Origin: Actinomycetospora sp. NBRC 106375
Lineage (GTDB): Bacteria; Actinomycetota; Actinomycetes; Mycobacteriales; Pseudonocardiaceae
Reading direction: 5' to 3'
Assembly (NCBI RefSeq): GCF_030269665.1
Contig: NZ_BSTS01000002.1
Span: forward strand, 372,001 to 436,000
DNA: 64,000 nucleotides
The translations under genes were made by a program, and so were the position numbers. This document shows, piece after piece, positions 1 to 7,986 of this stretch. The notes below the pieces were generated by a model. It saw nothing but the letters and a program-made list of their open reading frames with translations. It did no database searches and was not told the origin of the DNA. Position 1 is the stretch's first letter; every line of letters starts with the position of its first letter.

Positions 1-1077
1 CTCGACGTCCAGGATCCGCCCGCCGGTCGGCAGGAAGCCGCGCGCCGGGTCCTCGGCGTAGAGGCGGACCTCGACGGCGTGGCCCTCGATGGTCACGTCG
101 CCCTGGTCGTAGCCCAGCTCCGCACCCGCGGCGACGCGTAGCTGCTCGGCGACGAGGTCGAGGCGCTGCCCGCGGACCCGCACGACCTCCTCGGTCACCG
201 GGTGCTCGACCTGCAGCCGGGTGTTCATCTCGAGGAAGAAGAACTCGCTCGCGTCGGCGTTCGTCACGAACTCGACGGTCCCGGCGCCGACGTAGCCGCA
301 GGCGCGCGCGGCCTCGACCGCCGCCTCCCCCATCGCCCGGCGCTGCGTCGCGTCGAGCACCGCCGACGGCGCCTCCTCGACGACCTTCTGGTGCCGGCGC
401 TGCAGCGAGCACTCGCGCTCGCCGAGGTGCACGACGCCGCCGTGGCGGTCGGCGAGAACCTGGATCTCCACGTGGCGGGGATCGGTGACGTAGCGCTCGA
501 CGAGCAGGGTGTCGTCGCCGAAGCTGCCGCGCGCCTCGCGGCGCGCCGCGGTGATGGCGTCGGCGAGGTCGGCGTCGTGCTCGACGACGTGCATGCCCTT
601 GCCGCCACCCCCGGCGCTCGGCTTGAGCAGCACCGGGAACCCGATCTCGCGTGCAGCCGCGGCGACCTGCTCGTCGTCGAGCCCGGAGCCGTCCGAGCCG
701 GGCACCAGCGGCACGCCGGCCGGGCCGACCGTCGCCTTCGCGCGGATCTTGTCACCCATGGCCTCGATGGCCTCGGGCGGCGGCCCGATCCACGTCATCC
801 CGGCGTCGGCGACCTGCCGGGCGAACGCGGCGTTCTCGGCGAGGAACCCGTAGCCCGGGTGCACCGCGTCGGCGCCGACCGACCGGCCGGCCTCGACGAT
901 CGCGGCACCGTCGAGGTAGTCGGGCACGCGGACCGCGACGTCGGCCGCGCGCACGTGCGGCGCCCCGGCGTCCGGGTCGGTGTACACCGCGACGGCGCGC
1001 AGGCCCCGCGCGTGCAGGGTCCGCGTGATCCGCACGGCGATCTCGCCGCGGTTGGCGATCAGCACGCTGGTGAACAC
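1..1077 (-). CDS. Acyl-CoA carboxylase biotin carboxylase (alpha) subunit, 3' end outside window
   Basis: This is the ATP-dependent biotin carboxylase half of an acyl-CoA carboxylase; it carboxylates biotin for the carboxyltransferase encoded just upstream. Reading from a GTG at 1077 gives [17 protein letters not shown], the family N-terminus, followed by the glycine-rich ATP-grasp loop ([11 protein letters not shown]), [11 protein letters not shown] and the catalytic [18 protein letters not shown] block. About 359 residues are present; the rest, including any C-terminal biotinyl domain, lies beyond position 1. The carboxyltransferase at 1157-2716 looks like the methylcrotonyl-CoA type, so leucine/isovalerate breakdown is the likely pathway (inference). 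A 53-nt palindromic repeat fills the 79-nt gap between the two genes. Unlike the second biotin carboxylase in this window, the segment before the EMNTR motif has normal length. Confidence 0.93.
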   Translation of the reverse strand, partial: MFTSVLIANRGEIAVRITRTLHARGLRAVAVYTDPDAGAPHVRAADVAVRVPDYLDGAAIVEAGRSVGADAVHPGYGFLAENAAFARQVADAGMTWIGPPPEAIEAMGDKIRAKATVGPAGVPLVPGSDGSGLDDEQVAAAAREIGFPVLLKPSAGGGGKGMHVVEHDADLADAITAARREARGSFGDDTLLVERYVTDPRHVEIQVLADRHGGVVHLGERECSLQRRHQKVVEEAPSAVLDATQRRAMGEAAVEAARACGYVGAGTVEFVTNADASEFFFLEMNTRLQVEHPVTEEVVRVRGQRLDLVAEQLRVAAGAELGYDQGDVTIEGHAVEVRLYAEDPARGFLPTGGRILDVE

Positions 1078-1097
1078 AGTGGCCTCGTCCTCGCAGT

Positions 1098-1150
1098 GAT
1101 CGAAGTACGGATACGGACGCTGAGTGTCAGTGTCGGCACTTCGCTGACAC
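1098..1150. repeat. Palindromic repeat family A, copy 1 (53 nt)
   Basis: The element runs from GATCGAAGTACGGATACG to GGCACTTCGCTGACAC and pairs CGAAGTAC with a near-complementary GCACTTCG, so it can form a stem-loop. It lies between the carboxyltransferase and biotin carboxylase genes. A second 53-nt copy is at 6364-6416 in the same orientation, and a longer inverted copy is at 19559-19631. The ends are conserved while the middle varies. Confidence 0.8.
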
Positions 1151-1156
1151 CCCCGC

Positions 1157-2716
1157 TCACATCCGGAAGACGCCGAAGTGCGGCGCGTCGAGGGGGGCAT
1201 TGGCGCAGGCGGACAGGGCCAGGCCGAGGACGGTGCGGGTGTCGGCGGGGTCGATGACGCCGTCGTCCCACAGCCGCGCGGTGGAGTAGTACGGGTGGCC
1301 CTGGTGCTCGTACTGCTCGCGCACGCCGTCGGCGTCGCTCGACCCGACCGTGCCCAGCACGGTCGCGGCCTGCTCGGCGCCCATGACGCTGATCCGCGCG
1401 TTCGGCCACATCCACAGGAAGCGCGGCGAGTACGCCCGTCCGCTCATCGCGTAGTTGCCGGCGCCGTAGGAGCCGCCGATGACGACGGTCAGCTTCGGCA
1501 CGCGGGTGGTGGCGACGGCGGTGACCATCTTCGCGCCGTCCTTGGCGATGCCGCCGGCCTCGTACTCGCGGCCGACCATGAACCCGGTGATGTTCTGCAG
1601 GAACACCAGCGGGATGCCGCGCTGGTCGCACAGCTCGACGAAGTGCGCGCCCTTGAGCGCCGACTCGCGGAACAGCACGCCGTTGTTGGCGACGATCCCG
1701 ACGGGGTGGCCGTGCAGGCGGGCGAACCCGGTGACCAGCGTCGTGCCGTAGTCGGGCTTGAACGGGGTGAAGGCGCTCCCGTCGACCAGGCGCGTGATCA
1801 CCTCGTGGACGTCGTAGGCGGTGCGGCCGTCGACGGGGACGACGTCGTAGAGCTCGGTCGGGTCGTGCTCGGGCTCGACGGTGGGGCGGCGCTCCCAGGG
1901 CGGGGCCGGACGGGGACCGAAGGTGTCGACGATGTCGCGCACCATCGACAGCGCGTGGGCGTCGTCCTCGGCGAGGTGGTCGACGACGCCGGACGTGCGC
2001 GCGTGCAGCACGCCGCCGCCGAGCTCCTCGGCCGTGACCTCCTCGCCCGTCGCCGCCTTCACCAGCGGCGGGCCGCCGAGGAAGATCGTGCCCTGGTCGC
2101 GGACGATGATCGCCTCGTCGCTCATGGCCGGGACGTAGGCGCCGCCGGCGGTGCAGGAGCCCAGGACCGCGGCGATCTGCGGGATGCCGAGCCCGGACAT
2201 CGTGGCCTGGTTGTAGAAGATGCGCCCGAAGTGCTCGCGGTCGGGGAAGACCTGGTCCTGCTCGGGCAGGAAGGCGCCGCCGGAGTCGACGAGGTAGATG
2301 CACGGCAGCTTGTTGTGCAGCGCCACCTCCTGGGCGCGCAGGTGCTTCTTCACCGTCATCGGGTAGTAGGTGCCGCCCTTGACGGTGGCGTCGTTGGCGA
2401 CGACGACGCACTCGCGCCCGGCGATGCGCCCGATGCCGGTGATGATCCCGGCACCCGGCGCGGCGTCGCCGTACATGCCGGTGGCGGCGAGCGGCGAGAG
2501 CTCGAGGAAGGGGCTCGACGGGTCGAGCAGCGCGTCGACCCGGTCGCGCGGCAGGAGCTTGCCCCGCTCGACGTGCCGCTGCCGCGACCGCTCGGGGCCG
2601 CCGAGGCGCGCGGTCGCGAGGCGATCGCGCAGGTCGGCGACGAGAGCCTCATGTGAGTGGTTTTCCCGGCTCTGGCCGGGAATTTCGCTCACGTGGTCGG
2701 TGCTGGGCGCGGCCAC
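1157..2716 (-). CDS. Acyl-CoA carboxylase carboxyltransferase (beta) subunit, methylcrotonyl-CoA type
   Basis: It transfers the carboxyl group from carboxybiotin to an acyl-CoA. The 519-residue protein has the two crotonase-like halves of the family: an N-half with [11 protein letters not shown] and GSCTAGGAY, and a C-half with [27 protein letters not shown] and the stretch [17 protein letters not shown], which in my experience marks 3-methylcrotonyl-CoA carboxylases (compare mycobacterial AccD1). The start is set at GTG 2716 because AGGAGG (2723-2728) lies 6 nt before it; an upstream in-frame GTG at 2755 would add 13 residues and has no ribosome site. The 5' coding part contains a 40-nt family-B palindrome (2653-2692). 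A TetR gene is divergent, probably its regulator. The substrate is inferred, not proven. Confidence 0.9.
   Translation of the reverse strand: MAAPSTDHVSEIPGQSRENHSHEALVADLRDRLATARLGGPERSRQRHVERGKLLPRDRVDALLDPSSPFLELSPLAATGMYGDAAPGAGIITGIGRIAGRECVVVANDATVKGGTYYPMTVKKHLRAQEVALHNKLPCIYLVDSGGAFLPEQDQVFPDREHFGRIFYNQATMSGLGIPQIAAVLGSCTAGGAYVPAMSDEAIIVRDQGTIFLGGPPLVKAATGEEVTAEELGGGVLHARTSGVVDHLAEDDAHALSMVRDIVDTFGPRPAPPWERRPTVEPEHDPTELYDVVPVDGRTAYDVHEVITRLVDGSAFTPFKPDYGTTLVTGFARLHGHPVGIVANNGVLFRESALKGAHFVELCDQRGIPLVFLQNITGFMVGREYEAGGIAKDGAKMVTAVATTRVPKLTVVIGGSYGAGNYAMSGRAYSPRFLWMWPNARISVMGAEQAATVLGTVGSSDADGVREQYEHQGHPYYSTARLWDDGVIDPADTRTVLGLALSACANAPLDAPHFGVFRM
2653..2692. repeat. 40-nt palindromic repeat family B, copy 1 (inside coding sequence)
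   Basis: Outer arms are GTGAG and CTCAC, with an inner stem TCCCGGC / GCCGGGA around TCTG. It has exactly the same 40-nt span as the copies at 14408, 25434 and 43668, but its arms have diverged most. It encodes part of the variable N-terminus of the carboxyltransferase without breaking the frame. Confidence 0.6.
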
Positions 2717-2722
2717 GGGCGG

Positions 2723-2728
2723 CCTCCT
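2723..2728 (-). promoter_or_regulatory. Ribosome binding site of the carboxyltransferase
   Basis: A perfect AGGAGG on the minus strand, 6 nt before GTG 2716. It decides the start in favour of 2716 over the longer GTG at 2755. Confidence 0.75.
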
Positions 2729-2748
2729 CGCCGGCGGGTTAACGATGA

Positions 2749-2763
2749 CTAACACGACGTTAG
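2749..2763. promoter_or_regulatory. Putative TetR operator, CTAAC-5-GTTAG
   Basis: Perfect inverted repeat CTAAC and GTTAG separated by 5 nt, in the divergent spacer between the carboxyltransferase and the TetR gene. A further GTTAAC lies just upstream at 2738-2743. It is AT-rich against its surroundings, as expected of an operator/promoter; assignment to the neighbouring TetR is inference. Confidence 0.5.
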
Positions 2764-2793
2764 CAAGCGTTCACGTCGGCGGCAAGGAAGACG

Positions 2794-2799
2794 TAGGCT
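2794..2799 (+). promoter_or_regulatory. -10 element of a leaderless promoter (TAGGCT)
   Basis: TAGGCT is followed by 7 nt and then GTG 2807, the spacing typical of leaderless actinobacterial transcripts. No Shine-Dalgarno sequence is seen before the GTG. Confidence 0.5.
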
Positions 2800-2806
2800 C
2801 CCGAGG

Positions 2807-3376
2807 GTGCCCGTCACCGTGTCCCGTCGCGAGCAGATCCTCACCGAGGCCGCGCGCCTGTTCGCCGCCCACGGGTTCCACGGCGTGTCCATCGACGGGA
2901 TCGGCGCGGCGGTCGGGGTCAGCGGCCCCGCGCTCTACCGGCACTTCCCGTCCAAGGAGGGGCTGCTCGCGGAGATGCTGGTCGGCATCAGCGAGCACCT
3001 GCTCGCCGGCGGTCAGGAACGGGCGGCCGAGCACGCCGAGCCGGTGGCCCTGCTCGACGCCCTCATCGCGTTCCACACCGACTTCGCGCTGCACCAGCCC
3101 GAGCTGATCACCGTCCAGGACCGCGACCTCGCCAACCTCCCCGACGAGGCACGGCGCCGGGTCCGCGGGCTGCAGCGGGCCTACGTCGAGATCTGGGTCG
3201 ACGCGCTGCAGCGGGCCGGGCTCGCCGCGGGCGGGGAGGCGGCGCGCGTCGGCGCCCACGCCGCGTTCGGCCTGATGAACTCGACGCCGCGCAGCGCCGG
3301 GCACACGCGTCCCGAGGTGGCCGCGCCCGTGCTCGTCGCGATGACCCGCGCTGCGCTGCACGCCCAGCACGCCTGA
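2807..3376 (+). CDS. TetR/AcrR family transcriptional regulator
   Basis: A DNA-binding repressor of 189 residues. The N-terminal helix-turn-helix covers about residues 5-50 (SRREQILTEAARLF, then ALYRHFPSKEGLLAEML), and the rest is the variable all-helical ligand domain. It is divergent from the methylcrotonyl-CoA-type carboxylase genes with a palindrome between them, the standard arrangement for a local repressor; mycobacteria also place a TetR gene beside accD1/accA1 (family knowledge). The effector is probably an acyl-CoA or an intermediate of leucine breakdown (inference). GTG 2807 is supported by the TAGGCT -10 element; GTG 2819 is an alternative. Confidence 0.9.
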   Translation: MPVTVSRREQILTEAARLFAAHGFHGVSIDGIGAAVGVSGPALYRHFPSKEGLLAEMLVGISEHLLAGGQERAAEHAEPVALLDALIAFHTDFALHQPELITVQDRDLANLPDEARRRVRGLQRAYVEIWVDALQRAGLAAGGEAARVGAHAAFGLMNSTPRSAGHTRPEVAAPVLVAMTRAALHAQHA

Positions 3377-3422
3377 CCCGACCGGCCGCGTCGACACGGC
3401 CGACCCGGGGTGTGATCGGCGC

Positions 3423-3428
3423 TACTCT
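3423..3428 (+). promoter_or_regulatory. -10 element of a leaderless promoter (TACTCT)
   Basis: TACTCT with 7 nt to GTG 3436. It supports GTG 3436 over an in-frame ATG at 3412. Confidence 0.5.
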
Positions 3429-3435
3429 CCTGATC

Positions 3436-3852
3436 GTGAACCAGCCTCAGCAGCCGCCCTCGCAGCCCCCGGGTCAGGCCCTCCCCCAGCAGCCGGCGCA
3501 GCAGCCCGGCCAGCAGTACCCGATCCTGCTCTCGACGATGAACGACCTGCCCGGCTACCAGGTCGTGCGCGTGTTCGGCGAGGTCTTCGGGCTCACCGTG
3601 CGCAGCCGCAACATGTTCTCGAACCTCGGCGCCGGCTTCAAGGCCATGGCCGGCGGCGAGCTCAAGGGCCTGTCGAAGCTGCTCTCGGACTCGCGCCACG
3701 AGGCGCTCGGCCGGCTCTCGCAGGAGGCCATGGCCCACGGCGCCAACGCGGTGCTCGCCCTGCGATTCGACTGCAACGAGATCGCCCAGTCGGCCAGCGA
3801 GATCGCGGCCTACGGCACCGCCGTCTACGTCGTGCCGGCCGCCCAGCGGTGA
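3436..3852 (+). CDS. YbjQ/UPF0145-like heavy-metal-binding domain protein
   Basis: 138 residues. After a Gln/Pro-rich, probably disordered N-terminus of about 30 residues comes a YbjQ-type domain: ILLSTMNDLPGYQVVRVFGEVFGLTV, then a central helix (SDSRHEALGRLSQEAMAHGANAVLALRFDC) and the final strand TAVYVVP. This family forms small pentameric barrels once proposed to bind metals; the biochemical role is not established. It follows the TetR gene by 59 nt on the same strand but has its own leaderless promoter signature. There are no membrane segments and no signal peptide. Confidence 0.8.
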   Translation: MNQPQQPPSQPPGQALPQQPAQQPGQQYPILLSTMNDLPGYQVVRVFGEVFGLTVRSRNMFSNLGAGFKAMAGGELKGLSKLLSDSRHEALGRLSQEAMAHGANAVLALRFDCNEIAQSASEIAAYGTAVYVVPAAQR

Positions 3853-3855
3853 CGC

Positions 3856-4305
3856 TCAGCGACCCCAGCCGGTCGTCCCGCCCGCCCGGTCCGCGTTGAG
3901 CTCCTCCTCGTGGGCGACCAGCCGGTTGCGGCGCATCGTGGCCTCCTCGAGCCGCGAGCGGACCGCGCGCTGGCGGGAGAGCAGCTCGCGCACGTAGTCG
4001 AACCGCTCCTCCTGGGTCGCCTCGTGGATCTGGTGACTCAGCTTGGCGTCGAAGCGCTCCAGGACGCCGACCTGCTGGTCGGCGTCGCGGCGGTGCCGTG
4101 CGGCCTCCTCGTACCGCCCCTGGGGCGATGCGGGCGGGAGCGGGCCGGGCGGCGGGCCGTACCCCGCGAGGCCGTGGCCGGGCGCGCCGCGCGGCGCGTC
4201 GTACGGCCGCGGTGCCCCGATCCCCGTGTACTCGGGCGGCGCGGTGTCGGCCGCCCGGTCATCACGGCCCCGTCCGAAGAGCCGACCCAGTCGCGAGGCC
4301 GCCAT
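3856..4305 (-). CDS. Hypothetical protein with Pro/Gly-rich N-terminus and C-terminal coiled coil
   Basis: 149 residues of unrecognised function. The start is ATG 4305 because GAGGAGG lies about 8 nt upstream; a longer reading from 4341 lacks a site. Residues 1-70 are rich in Arg, Pro and Gly (RLGRLFGRGRDDR, then GPPPGPLPPASPQGRYEEAARHRRD) and look disordered. Residues about 75-135 are charged and heptad-like (QQVGVLERFDAKLSHQIHE, REL, RAVRSRLEEATMRRNRLVAHEEE), suggesting a coiled coil. It is convergent with the YbjQ-like gene, 3 nt apart, and lies downstream of the S9 peptidase on the same strand. No catalytic motif is visible. Confidence 0.6.
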   Translation of the reverse strand: MAASRLGRLFGRGRDDRAADTAPPEYTGIGAPRPYDAPRGAPGHGLAGYGPPPGPLPPASPQGRYEEAARHRRDADQQVGVLERFDAKLSHQIHEATQEERFDYVRELLSRQRAVRSRLEEATMRRNRLVAHEEELNADRAGGTTGWGR

Positions 4306-4386
4306 GGCGATCCCCTCCTCACCCGGAGTGACATCGACCACTGTGCACCTCGGAGGGGTCCGGACGGAAGCGGACGGACCCGACGT

Positions 4387-6342
4387 TCACCCCTCGATCG
4401 GCACCGGCGCGATGTCCTCGCCCGGCGGCAGCGCGAAACCGAACATCCGCGCGTAGAAGGCGAGCTCGGCGTCGAGCGCCCGCCGGATGTTCTCCGCGCG
4501 CCGGAACCCGTGCTGCTCGCCCGCGAAGAGCAGGTAGGCCACGGGCACCCCGCGGCGGCGCAGGGCCTCGACGATCGCCTCCGACTGGTTGGGCGGCACG
4601 ATCTCGTCCTCGTCGCCCTGCAGCACGATCAGCGGCGTCGCGAACCGCTCGACGTGCGTGATCGGGGAGCGCTCGACGTAGACGTCGCGGGCCTGCGGGT
4701 ACGGCCCGACGAGCCCGTCGAGGTAGCGCGACTCGAACTTGTGCGTGTCCCGCGCGAGCGCCTCGAGGTCGGCGACACCGAAGTGGTCGGCACCCGCGGC
4801 GAACGGGGTGTCGTCCCGGGCCAGGGCGGCGAGGGTGGTGAACCCGCCCGCCGAGCCCCCGCGGATGGCCATCCGCGCGGGATCGACGCGGCCGGCGTCG
4901 GCGAGCGCCCGCGCCGCGGCGAGGCAGTCGGCGACGTCGACGACGCCCCAGGCGCCCCGGAGCTGCTCGCGGTACGCGCGGCCGTAGCCGGTGGAGCCGC
5001 CGTGGTCGACGTCGACGACGCCGAAGCCCCGGCTCGTCCAGTACTGGGTGGTGATGGCCAGCACCGGCTGCGCGGACCCGGTCGGGCCGCCGTGGATGAC
5101 GACGAGCAGGGGCGGCAGCTCGTCCGCAGGCCCGTCGTCGGCGGGCGGGTAGTACAGTGCATGGGCGTCACGCGGCGCCCCGTCGGCGTCGGTCGAGGTG
5201 AACGTCAGCGGCTCGGGCACCGAGATCGTCGCGGGGTCGAGGCCGAGGTCCCGGGGCGCCCGGAGGGTCGTGATCGTCCCGTCTGTGGTGATCCGGTGGA
5301 CGCCCGGCTCCGCGGTCGGGGAGCCGGCGACGCACACCACGGCGTCGGGGCCGTCCGCGCGCACCGAGCGGATCGCGGTGAACGGCGTGTCCAGTTCGGT
5401 GACGGTGCCGTCGACGTCGCGCACCGCCAGGGCGTCGAAGCCCTGCGAGGACCGCGCGAACACCACCCGCCCGTCGGGCAGCGTCGTGTGCCGGGAGCCC
5501 GCCAGGGCCCACGCGGGGAGGCCGATCTCGGCGTCCACCACCACGAGCGGGCTGACGGTGGCTCCGTCCCAGCGGTAGAGGTTCCACCAGCCGGTGCGGT
5601 CGGACAGGAAGTGCAGCGTGCCGTCGTCCTGCCAGACCGGCTCGCCGACCGACTCGCCCGGCCCGCCGGCGACGACGGTGTCGGCGCCGGTGGCGAGGTC
5701 GCGGACCGTGAGGACGGTGTCGTCCCACGGCATCGACGGGTGGTCCCACGAGACCCACGCGAGCCGCTGCCCGTCGGGTGAGAGGCGCGGGGCGGCGACG
5801 AAGTCGGTCCCGGTGACGACGACCTCCGGCGTGCCGGCTGCCCGGGCGTCGAGGCGCACGATCTCGTTGACCACCTCGGTCGCCGGGGCGCCCTCGCGCG
5901 GGTGGTGCTCGCGCACGCAGACCAGCCACGAGCCGTCCGGGGCGACGTCGCCGTCGGCGAAGCGGTCACCGCGGGGGGTCGCGGGCTCGGGGGTGAGGAC
6001 CGTGACGGACCCGTCCGCCTCGCGACGGCGCAGACGCTGGTCGGACCAGTCGACGTGGAAGACCGCGTCCCCGTGCAGCCACCAGGCGCCGCCGCCGTAC
6101 TCGTGGACCGCGGTGCGGGCGTTGGCGTCGTCGGCGAGCAGGTCGGTGACGGTGCCCCTATCGGCGTGCTCCCCTTCCCCGAGACGGACGAGCTGGGTCC
6201 GCCCGCCCTCGGTCGCGCGCGCCTCGCCCCACACCACGCCGCCGCGCCCGTCGGGGCGGACGCCGTCGAGCCGCACCGCGGCGGCGACCACGAGCTCGGA
6301 CGTGATCGCTGTGGGCCAGGAGCCGAAGGGCAGCGAGGTCAC
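4387..6342 (-). CDS. S9 family (prolyl oligopeptidase-type) serine peptidase
   Basis: Likely a cytoplasmic acylaminoacyl/oligopeptidase. The 651-residue protein has an N-terminal beta-propeller (repeated strands such as RLSPDGQRLAWVSWDHP, about residues 20-390) and a C-terminal alpha/beta-hydrolase domain. The triad is visible: nucleophile Ser in GGSAGG near residue 496, Asp in QGDEDEIVPP near 578, His in GEQHGFR near 610. The start GTG 6342 (VTSLPFGSW) is preferred because TACGGT lies 6 nt before it, a leaderless signature; ATG 6363 would put the start inside a repeat. The propeller contains 20 nt identical to part of the repeat at 19559-19631. No signal peptide is seen. Confidence 0.9.
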   Translation of the reverse strand: MTSLPFGSWPTAITSELVVAAAVRLDGVRPDGRGGVVWGEARATEGGRTQLVRLGEGEHADRGTVTDLLADDANARTAVHEYGGGAWWLHGDAVFHVDWSDQRLRRREADGSVTVLTPEPATPRGDRFADGDVAPDGSWLVCVREHHPREGAPATEVVNEIVRLDARAAGTPEVVVTGTDFVAAPRLSPDGQRLAWVSWDHPSMPWDDTVLTVRDLATGADTVVAGGPGESVGEPVWQDDGTLHFLSDRTGWWNLYRWDGATVSPLVVVDAEIGLPAWALAGSRHTTLPDGRVVFARSSQGFDALAVRDVDGTVTELDTPFTAIRSVRADGPDAVVCVAGSPTAEPGVHRITTDGTITTLRAPRDLGLDPATISVPEPLTFTSTDADGAPRDAHALYYPPADDGPADELPPLLVVIHGGPTGSAQPVLAITTQYWTSRGFGVVDVDHGGSTGYGRAYREQLRGAWGVVDVADCLAAARALADAGRVDPARMAIRGGSAGGFTTLAALARDDTPFAAGADHFGVADLEALARDTHKFESRYLDGLVGPYPQARDVYVERSPITHVERFATPLIVLQGDEDEIVPPNQSEAIVEALRRRGVPVAYLLFAGEQHGFRRAENIRRALDAELAFYARMFGFALPPGEDIAPVPIEG

Positions 6343-6348
6343 GCGGCC

Positions 6349-6354
6349 ACCGTA
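6349..6354 (-). promoter_or_regulatory. -10 element of a leaderless promoter (TACGGT)
   Basis: On the minus strand TACGGT is followed by GGCCGC and GTG 6342. It sits between the palindromic repeat and the peptidase gene. Confidence 0.45.
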
Positions 6355-6363
6355 GGCGCCCAT

Positions 6364-6416
6364 GATCGAAGTACCGATACGGACGCTGAGTGTCTGCGAA
6401 GGCACTTCGCTGACAC
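6364..6416. repeat. Palindromic repeat family A, copy 2 (53 nt)
   Basis: Same length, ends and orientation as the copy at 1098-1150. The main difference is a run of central bases (TGCGAA instead of AGTGTC) plus one G/C change in the left arm. It fills the gap between the acyl-CoA synthetase stop and the peptidase start and can fold as a stem-loop. Confidence 0.8.
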
Positions 6417-6422
6417 GACGCA

Positions 6423-7976
6423 CTACTCCGTCTGCTCGCGGAGCACGTTCTTCTGGATCTTCCCGGTCGACGTCTTGGGCAGGTCCCCGAAGACGATCCG
6501 CTTCGGCGCCTTGAAGCGGGCCAGGTGCGTGCGCACGTGCTCGACGAGCTCGTCGGGGTCGACGTCCTTCGCGACCGTCACGTACGCGACCGGGATCTCG
6601 CCCCACCGCTCGTCCGGCACGCCGACGACGGCGGACTCGATGACCGCGGGGTGGCTGTCGAGCACGCGTTCGACCTCGACCGACGCGATGTTCTCGCCGC
6701 CCGAGATGATCACGTCCTTGCTGCGGTCGCGGATCTCGACGTACCCGTCGGGGTGCACGACGCCGAGGTCGCCCGTGCGGAACCACCCGTCGGCGTCGAC
6801 CTCCGCGGTGGCCTCGGGGTCGCGGTAGTAGCCGAGCATCACGTCGTTGCCGCGCAGCACGAGCTCGCCGAGGGTCTCGCCGTCGGAGGGCACGTCACCG
6901 CCCGAGGAGTCGAGCACCCGCAGCCGCTGGGCCACGACGTTGCCCACGCCCTGGCGCGCCTTGAGCCGGGCCTGCTCGTCGGCGGGCAGGTCGTCCCACT
7001 CCGGGTGCCAGTCGTTGACGCTGGCCGGCCCATACGTCTCGGTGAGCCCGTAGAGGTGGGTCACCGACATCCCCAGCTCGTCCATCCGCGCGAGCAGCGT
7101 CGGCGACGGCGGGGCGCCGCCGGTCGCGACCGTGACGCGCTCGGGCGCCGGGCCGTCCTTCGCGGCGTCGGCGTGCGCGATCATCGTCAGCACCGTCGGC
7201 GCGGCGCAGTAGTGCGTGACGCCCTCGCCGCGGATCAGCCGCCAGATCTCCTCGGCGTCGACGGCGCGCAGGCACACGTGCAGCCCGCCCGCCGCGGTGA
7301 CCGCCCAGGGGAAGCACCAGCCGTCGCAGTGGAACATGGGCAGCGTCCACAGGTAGCGCGACGCCGGCTCCAGGCGCAGGTGGAACGCCATCGCGAGCGC
7401 CTGGAGGTTGGCCCCGCGGTGGTGGTACATCACGCCCTTGGGCCGCCCGGTGGTCCCCGAGGTGTAGTTGATCGCGAGCAGGCTCCGCTCGTCGGCCACC
7501 GGCACAACGCGCTCGTCGGCGTCGTCGACGAGCGACTCGTAGCGCTCCCCCTCCTCGACCAGCTGGACCCCGGTCCGCTCGGCCACGGCCCGCGCGTTCT
7601 CCACCAGCTCCCGGGTCGCGATCAGCAGGCGCGCGCCGGAGTGCTCGACGATGTGGACGATCTCGTCGACCGACAGGCGCGTGTTCAGCGGGACGAGCAC
7701 CGCACCCGCGTAGGGCACGCCGTGGTGGCACTCGAGCATGACGTGGCTGTTGGTCGCGAGCGCCGCGACGCGGTCGCCGGGCTCGATGCCCATCGCGTGC
7801 AGGGCGCCGGCCAGCCGACGGGACCGGGCGCCGAACTCGGCGTAGGTGAAGCGGCGGTCGCCGTCGACGATCGCGTCGCGGGTGGCGAACGCGTGGGCCG
7901 AGCGGTCCAGGAACGCCGTCGGCGTCAGCTCGGCGAAGCTGAACGCGGCCGGGGTGACGGGTGCGGCGTGGGACAT
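6423..7976 (-). CDS. Class I adenylate-forming acyl-CoA synthetase (FadD-like)
   Basis: Activates a carboxylic acid with ATP and joins it to CoA. 517 residues, the usual length. The P-loop NYTSGTTGRPKG is near residue 170, the aromatic/substrate motif HLYGLTETYGPASVND follows, the hinge DGWFRTGDLG is near 394, ISGGENIASVEVE near 420, and the catalytic lysine motif KTSTGKIQKNVL is at the C-terminus. Homologs with this domain set handle medium- to long-chain acids; the substrate cannot be read from sequence. The start ATG 7976 is preceded by TAGGAC with 7 nt spacing, a possible leaderless promoter overlapping the glutamate dehydrogenase stop codon (10 nt between the genes). Confidence 0.9.
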   Translation of the reverse strand: MSHAAPVTPAAFSFAELTPTAFLDRSAHAFATRDAIVDGDRRFTYAEFGARSRRLAGALHAMGIEPGDRVAALATNSHVMLECHHGVPYAGAVLVPLNTRLSVDEIVHIVEHSGARLLIATRELVENARAVAERTGVQLVEEGERYESLVDDADERVVPVADERSLLAINYTSGTTGRPKGVMYHHRGANLQALAMAFHLRLEPASRYLWTLPMFHCDGWCFPWAVTAAGGLHVCLRAVDAEEIWRLIRGEGVTHYCAAPTVLTMIAHADAAKDGPAPERVTVATGGAPPSPTLLARMDELGMSVTHLYGLTETYGPASVNDWHPEWDDLPADEQARLKARQGVGNVVAQRLRVLDSSGGDVPSDGETLGELVLRGNDVMLGYYRDPEATAEVDADGWFRTGDLGVVHPDGYVEIRDRSKDVIISGGENIASVEVERVLDSHPAVIESAVVGVPDERWGEIPVAYVTVAKDVDPDELVEHVRTHLARFKAPKRIVFGDLPKTSTGKIQKNVLREQTE

Positions 7977-7986
7977 GGTCCGAGTC

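Noticed and set aside
4387..6786. A 799-residue reading of the S9 peptidase
   Set aside because: The first ~150 residues cross the repeat and the coding region of the upstream ligase in the wrong frame; GTG 6342 has a leaderless promoter.
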